A DNA stretch of 9,559 bases from assembly GCA_019314425.1 (NCBI GenBank), contig JAFCZI010000063.1, positions 1 through 9,559 on the forward strand, given 5' to 3'. The notes beneath the pieces were generated by a model that searched no databases, was not told the DNA's origin, and was given only the letters and a program-made list of their open reading frames with translations. Positions 7,144 to 9,559 of this stretch are shown here, one piece after another (within the stretch, counting starts at the first letter, position 1; each line of letters begins with the position of its first letter). This stretch comes from Deltaproteobacteria bacterium (lineage in GTDB: Bacteria; Desulfobacterota; DSM-4660; Desulfatiglandales; Desulfatiglandaceae). The translations under genes were made by a program, and so were the position numbers.

Positions 7144-7307
7144 TTAGGGAACTGGAAGAAAATAATATACGCATATCGTGCAGAACTTTTGTTCGTTTTC
7201 AAGGCGTGATGGCAGGTGCATAGTGAGCTATGTGCCTGTTATCACAACGTAGAAGACGGGCAAAAGGGCAAGCAGGATGCGTAGATTATTTTTTGGAAGT
7301 TCCCTTA
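7144..7307. repeat. Long imperfect inverted repeat (164 bp), MITE-like family 2
   Basis: The left arm TAGGGAACTGGAAGAAAATA (7145 onward) is the imperfect reverse complement of the right arm ending GGAAGTTCCCTTA. Pairing resumes at TACGCAT/ATGCGTA and at the centre, GGTGCATAG-TGAG-CTATGTGCC. The element fills most of the 249-bp gap between the Nudix gene and htpX and ends 7 bases before the htpX ribosome binding site. It has no coding capacity. It could act as a terminator-like hairpin for the helicase-Nudix operon or as a leader structure for htpX. Confidence 0.7.
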
Positions 7308-7332
7308 CATCCCGAAGGAGGTATTTAAAAAA

Positions 7333-8277
7333 ATGGGAAACTGGGCAAAAACAACGCTTCTGCTTGGCCTCATGACGGCATTAATCGTATTTATCGGGGG
7401 GCTTTTCGGTGGAAAACAGGGGATGATCGTGGCGTTCGTGCTGGCCATGGGCATGAATTTTTTCAGCTACTGGTATTCAGATAAGATCGTGTTGCGCATG
7501 TACCGGGCAACAGAGGTGAACCTTCAAGATTTTCCAACCCTGTTTCAGGCGGTGAACCGTCTGGCCCGGAACGCGGGACTTCCCATGCCACGCGTTTACA
7601 TTATCCCCGATGCGTCTCCCAACGCCTTCGCCACGGGCCGAGACCCGGAACATGCGGTCATTGCGGTCACCGAAGGTTTGCTCCGGACCATGAACAATGA
7701 AGAGGCCACCGGTGTTCTGGCCCACGAAATGAGCCACATTAAAAACAGGGATATCCTTATCGGCTCTATCGCCGCCACCATGGCGGGCGCCATCATGATC
7801 CTGGCCACCATGGCCCGTTGGTCCGCTTTTTTCGGGGGTGGCAGTCAGGATGATGAAGGGGGGGGCGGTATGGGAATGATCGGCCTAATTGCCATGTCCA
7901 TTCTGGCGCCCATTGCGGCCATGCTGATTCAGATGGCCATCAGCCGGTCCCGGGAATACCTGGCCGACGCTACGGGGGCACAGATTGCGGGGAACCCGGA
8001 AGGTCTCGCAAACGCTCTGGGCAAGCTGGGGGCTTATGCCAAACAAATCCCCATGAAGGCCCAACCCGCCACGGCGCATATGTTTATCGTCAACCCCCTG
8101 AGCGGCCGGAAGATGGCGAACCTGTTCTCCACACACCCGCCGATGGAAGATCGGATCGCCCGATTGAGGGGTAGTCGTGGAACCACACCCCCCGCAGATA
8201 CGCATGAGTATCGGCAAACCGGTGAAAGCAGGGGAGAGCAGGAGGCCCGATCCATGTGGGACCGCCTGTCAAAATGA
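7333..8277 (+). CDS. htpX: Protease HtpX, M48-family membrane zinc metalloprotease
   Basis: This 314-residue inner-membrane protease would cleave misfolded membrane proteins, acting alongside FtsH in envelope quality control. The zinc site is HEMSH (131-135), with the third ligand Glu208 in [11 protein letters not shown]. Hydrophobic segments at about 7-25, 31-48, 143-160 and 182-202 match the HtpX layout. [20 protein letters not shown] (96-115) and [10 protein letters not shown] near the C-terminus are family landmarks. A Gly/Asp-rich loop ([14 protein letters not shown], 168-181) separates the last two membrane segments. The ATG follows AAGGAGG (7315-7321) with a fairly long 11-base spacer. 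In many bacteria htpX answers to envelope or heat stress; no such operator is recognisable here. It stands alone: a hairpin element precedes it and a 620-bp gene-free region follows. Confidence 0.97.
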   Translation: MGNWAKTTLLLGLMTALIVFIGGLFGGKQGMIVAFVLAMGMNFFSYWYSDKIVLRMYRATEVNLQDFPTLFQAVNRLARNAGLPMPRVYIIPDASPNAFATGRDPEHAVIAVTEGLLRTMNNEEATGVLAHEMSHIKNRDILIGSIAATMAGAIMILATMARWSAFFGGGSQDDEGGGGMGMIGLIAMSILAPIAAMLIQMAISRSREYLADATGAQIAGNPEGLANALGKLGAYAKQIPMKAQPATAHMFIVNPLSGRKMANLFSTHPPMEDRIARLRGSRGTTPPADTHEYRQTGESRGEQEARSMWDRLSK

Positions 8278-8281
8278 CAGG
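8265..8281 (+). terminator. Possible terminator hairpin at the htpX stop codon
   Basis: CCTGTCA-AAA-TGACAGG forms a perfect 7-bp stem that includes the htpX TGA stop. No strong T tract follows (TTAAAGCCTTAAAATT), so intrinsic termination is uncertain; it may instead stabilise the 3' end. Confidence 0.35.
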
Positions 8282-8366
8282 TTAAAGCCTTAAAATTCCG
8301 CAGAAAAAAGAAGCATTTACCTGGAAATAACCTATCGGAATCAATATTAAAATAGAAAAAGTCGAG

Positions 8367-8494
8367 TAAATATTCGGTTTACAATGTAAGTGTTTGGCCA
8401 GTGCTTCATATTCGTCTATTTGGGACTGCGTAGCATACTAATGCTATGTGAGCAAACCAAAATAGGCGAAGATGGGGTGCTGGCCGAATATTTA
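8367..8494. repeat. Imperfect inverted repeat (128 bp), MITE-like family 3
   Basis: The ends TAAATATTCGG (8367-8377) and CCGAATATTTA (8484-8494) are perfect 11-bp inverted copies. Inside, GGCCAGTGCTTC...CGTCTATTTGG pairs with CCAAAATAGGCGAAGATGGG and GTGCTGGCC. The centre is a TAGCAT-ACTA-ATGCTA palindrome. The left arm has about 20 extra bases (TTTACAATGTAAG...) not found in the right arm. It lies downstream of htpX and has no coding capacity. Confidence 0.7.
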
Positions 8495-8581
8495 CAAAGG
8501 CGATGGTGCCGTGGCTGATGGATTCAAAGGCCAAAGGCATGGGCGAATCCTTTCTTGCCATATGCTCTTTTTGAAGAAATG

Positions 8582-8683
8582 ATATTGACCAACCCCTGAA
8601 AATGATTAACTTCCAGAGGCTGTGGATTTGAGGTGCTCTGATCAGGGCACAGCCTCACATACACAATTGAAGGCCGTCAATAT
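8582..8683. repeat. Nested inverted repeat (102 bp) abutting the second MITE copy
   Basis: Outer ends ATATTGAC (8582-8589) and GTCAATAT (8676-8683) are perfect inverted copies. Inner GAGGCTGTG (8616-8624) and CACAGCCTC (8648-8656) are also perfect, enclosing a CTGATCAG palindrome. The sequence between the outer and inner pairs does not pair well. It ends exactly where the 166-bp element begins. Confidence 0.5.
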
Positions 8684-8849
8684 TTGATGGCGCCGTAAAA
8701 AGTCCCACCTACTGCATTGCAGTGATTTTTCAGAAACTCAACATACTGCTGGTATGCCTACAATCCTGAAAAAACCACTGCGCCTTGCATATGGAACTTT
8801 TTGCAATGCCATCTACAGATGGATTTGCGACTTTTTACGAGGCCATCAA
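8684..8849. mobile_element. MITE-like inverted-repeat element, full copy 2 (166 bp)
   Basis: Same length and orientation as the element at 981-1146. The ends TTGATGGCGCCGTAAAAAGT and ACTTTTTACGAGGCCATCAA are inverted copies differing at 2 of 21 positions. The interior CAGTGATTTTTCAG and CTGAAAAAACCACT pair as in copy 1. The two copies differ by scattered substitutions, so they are not recent duplicates. No clear target duplication is visible here. It lies 50 bp upstream of the MoxR-like gene. Confidence 0.8.
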
Positions 8850-8899
8850 TGTTTGACAGAATCTATGAAAAAATCCCGTTTTTATCAAGGAGCAAAAGC

Positions 8900-9559
8900 A
8901 TGCAGCCAGAAAACAGCGTCCAAAGCAAGTTCGCCGGCGCCACTAAATATGTTCTCGATGAAGAATTAGCCCAGGTCGTCAATATTTCCATGGCCCTTGA
9001 AATGCCGTTATTGCTTAAGGGTGAACCCGGCACCGGCAAGACTTCGCTGGCGCACGCCATCAGTGAATCCCTGGATATGACGCTGATTGTTCTCAATGTT
9101 AAAAGCAGCATGAAACTGGTCGAGGCCCTGTACCAGTACGATACGCTTACCCGGTTAAACGACAGCCGTTTTGGTGATTCCAAGCGGGATGTGAGCGATA
9201 TTGAAGCCTATATCAAAATGGGGAAAATCGGCCAATCTTTCACGACGGATGAAAAAGTGGTTTTACTCATCGATGAAATTGATAAGGCGGATACCGACTT
9301 TCAGGATGATATGCTGGACGTTCTGGATCAAATGGAATTCGACATCATCGAAATCGATAAAACCGTAACCGCCAAGAACAGACCCGTTATTATCATCACG
9401 TCCAATGCCAAGAAGGATCTCTCTGATCCGTTTTTGGGACGTTGCAATTTTCATCACATTGCCTTTCCCGATACCGACATGATGCATAAAATCCTTCAGG
9501 TTCATTTTCCGGAAATCGGCAAGGAACTTCTTGAAAGCTCTATTCGCGCTTTCTACAAG
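8900..9559 (+). CDS. MoxR-family AAA ATPase (partial, C-terminus beyond right edge)
   Basis: The first 220 residues are present, starting at ATG 8900 after AAGGAG with a 7-base spacer. The protein begins MQPENSVQSKFAGATKYVLD and shows Walker A GEPGTGKT (41-48), Walker B VVLLIDEID (120-128), a sensor 1-like ITSNAKKDL (166-174) and a likely arginine finger in LGRCNF (R181). The conserved stretch YQYDTLTRLNDSRFGD (78-93) and DFQDDMLDVLDQMEFDIIEI are typical of the MoxR/CoxD-type subgroup. MoxR proteins are chaperone-like ATPases that usually act with a von Willebrand A domain protein encoded next door, in assembly or activation of other complexes. That partner would be expected just beyond the right edge. 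It is the first gene after a repeat-rich gap, so it probably starts its own transcript. Its client is unknown. Confidence 0.93.
   Translation, partial: MQPENSVQSKFAGATKYVLDEELAQVVNISMALEMPLLLKGEPGTGKTSLAHAISESLDMTLIVLNVKSSMKLVEALYQYDTLTRLNDSRFGDSKRDVSDIEAYIKMGKIGQSFTTDEKVVLLIDEIDKADTDFQDDMLDVLDQMEFDIIEIDKTVTAKNRPVIIITSNAKKDLSDPFLGRCNFHHIAFPDTDMMHKILQVHFPEIGKELLESSIRAFYK

Larger units (their letters stand above)
8278..8899. other. Gene-free 620-bp region holding three inverted-repeat elements
   Basis: No convincing frame is present in either strand. The region contains the inverted repeats at 8367-8494, 8582-8683 and 8684-8849, described separately, with about 85 bp of unique AT-rich sequence after htpX and about 87 bp between the first two. 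The last 50 bp before the MoxR-like start carry a TTGACA (8853-8858) directly beside the MITE end, but no convincing -10 box at 16-18 bp. Confidence 0.7.

Noticed and set aside
8853..8887. TTGACA next to the MITE end as a promoter for the MoxR-like gene.
   Set aside because: At 16-18 bp spacing there is no acceptable -10 sequence; TTTATC lies 23 bp away.
8754..8969. A 71-codon plus-strand open frame crossing the MITE and the start of the MoxR-like gene.
   Set aside because: It runs through the inverted-repeat element and out of frame through the MoxR-like N-terminus, with no family signal.
1..9559. Search by eye for CRISPR repeats, tRNA genes, riboswitches and IS transposases.
   Set aside because: No regularly spaced direct repeats, cloverleaf-type sequence, recognisable aptamer core or transposase motif was found.

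Overview
The window looks like a chromosomal segment of a Desulfobacterota-type (sulfate-reducer-like, Desulfobacteraceae-like) bacterium. The reasons are indirect: a probable selenocysteine-containing DsrE-family protein, a MaeB-type malic enzyme, moderate GC content, and intergenic spaces filled with imperfect inverted-repeat elements. The assignment is an inference from gene content, not from a marker gene.

Minus-strand part (1-4219). From left to right there is the N-terminal two thirds of an AAA-ATPase-like/PD-(D/E)XK family protein that runs off the left edge and carries an 18-bp homopolymer; a 166-bp MITE-like element; a short DksA/TraR-type zinc-finger protein; a full-length malic enzyme with a fused phosphotransacetylase-like domain (maeB); and a small DsrE-family gene. 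The last three genes read leftward with short gaps (16 and 64 bp) and could be one transcript: dsrE-like, then maeB, then dksA-like.

The main discovery is the DsrE-family gene. A conventional reading stops it at 77 residues, but the frame continues past a single TGA for 38 more family-like residues to a TAA, giving 116 residues. The TGA sits where a UxxC/CxxC redox motif would be (U78-I-P-C81). It is followed at bacterial SECIS distance by a perfect 6-bp hairpin with a GGU apical loop. It is best read as a selenoprotein.

Plus-strand part (4580-9559). A DinG/YoaA-type iron-sulfur helicase overlaps by 4 bp a Nudix hydrolase of the ADP-ribose pyrophosphatase type. After a 164-bp hairpin element comes htpX (membrane M48 protease). 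A 620-bp gene-free stretch then holds three further inverted-repeat elements, including a second full 166-bp copy of the MITE-like element. The window ends inside a MoxR-family AAA ATPase.

No tRNA, rRNA, CRISPR array, IS transposase or phage gene was seen. The genes are mostly housekeeping or stress functions. The unusual content is the recoded selenoprotein and the density of hairpin-forming repeats: two full copies plus a half copy of one family, and three other structures.
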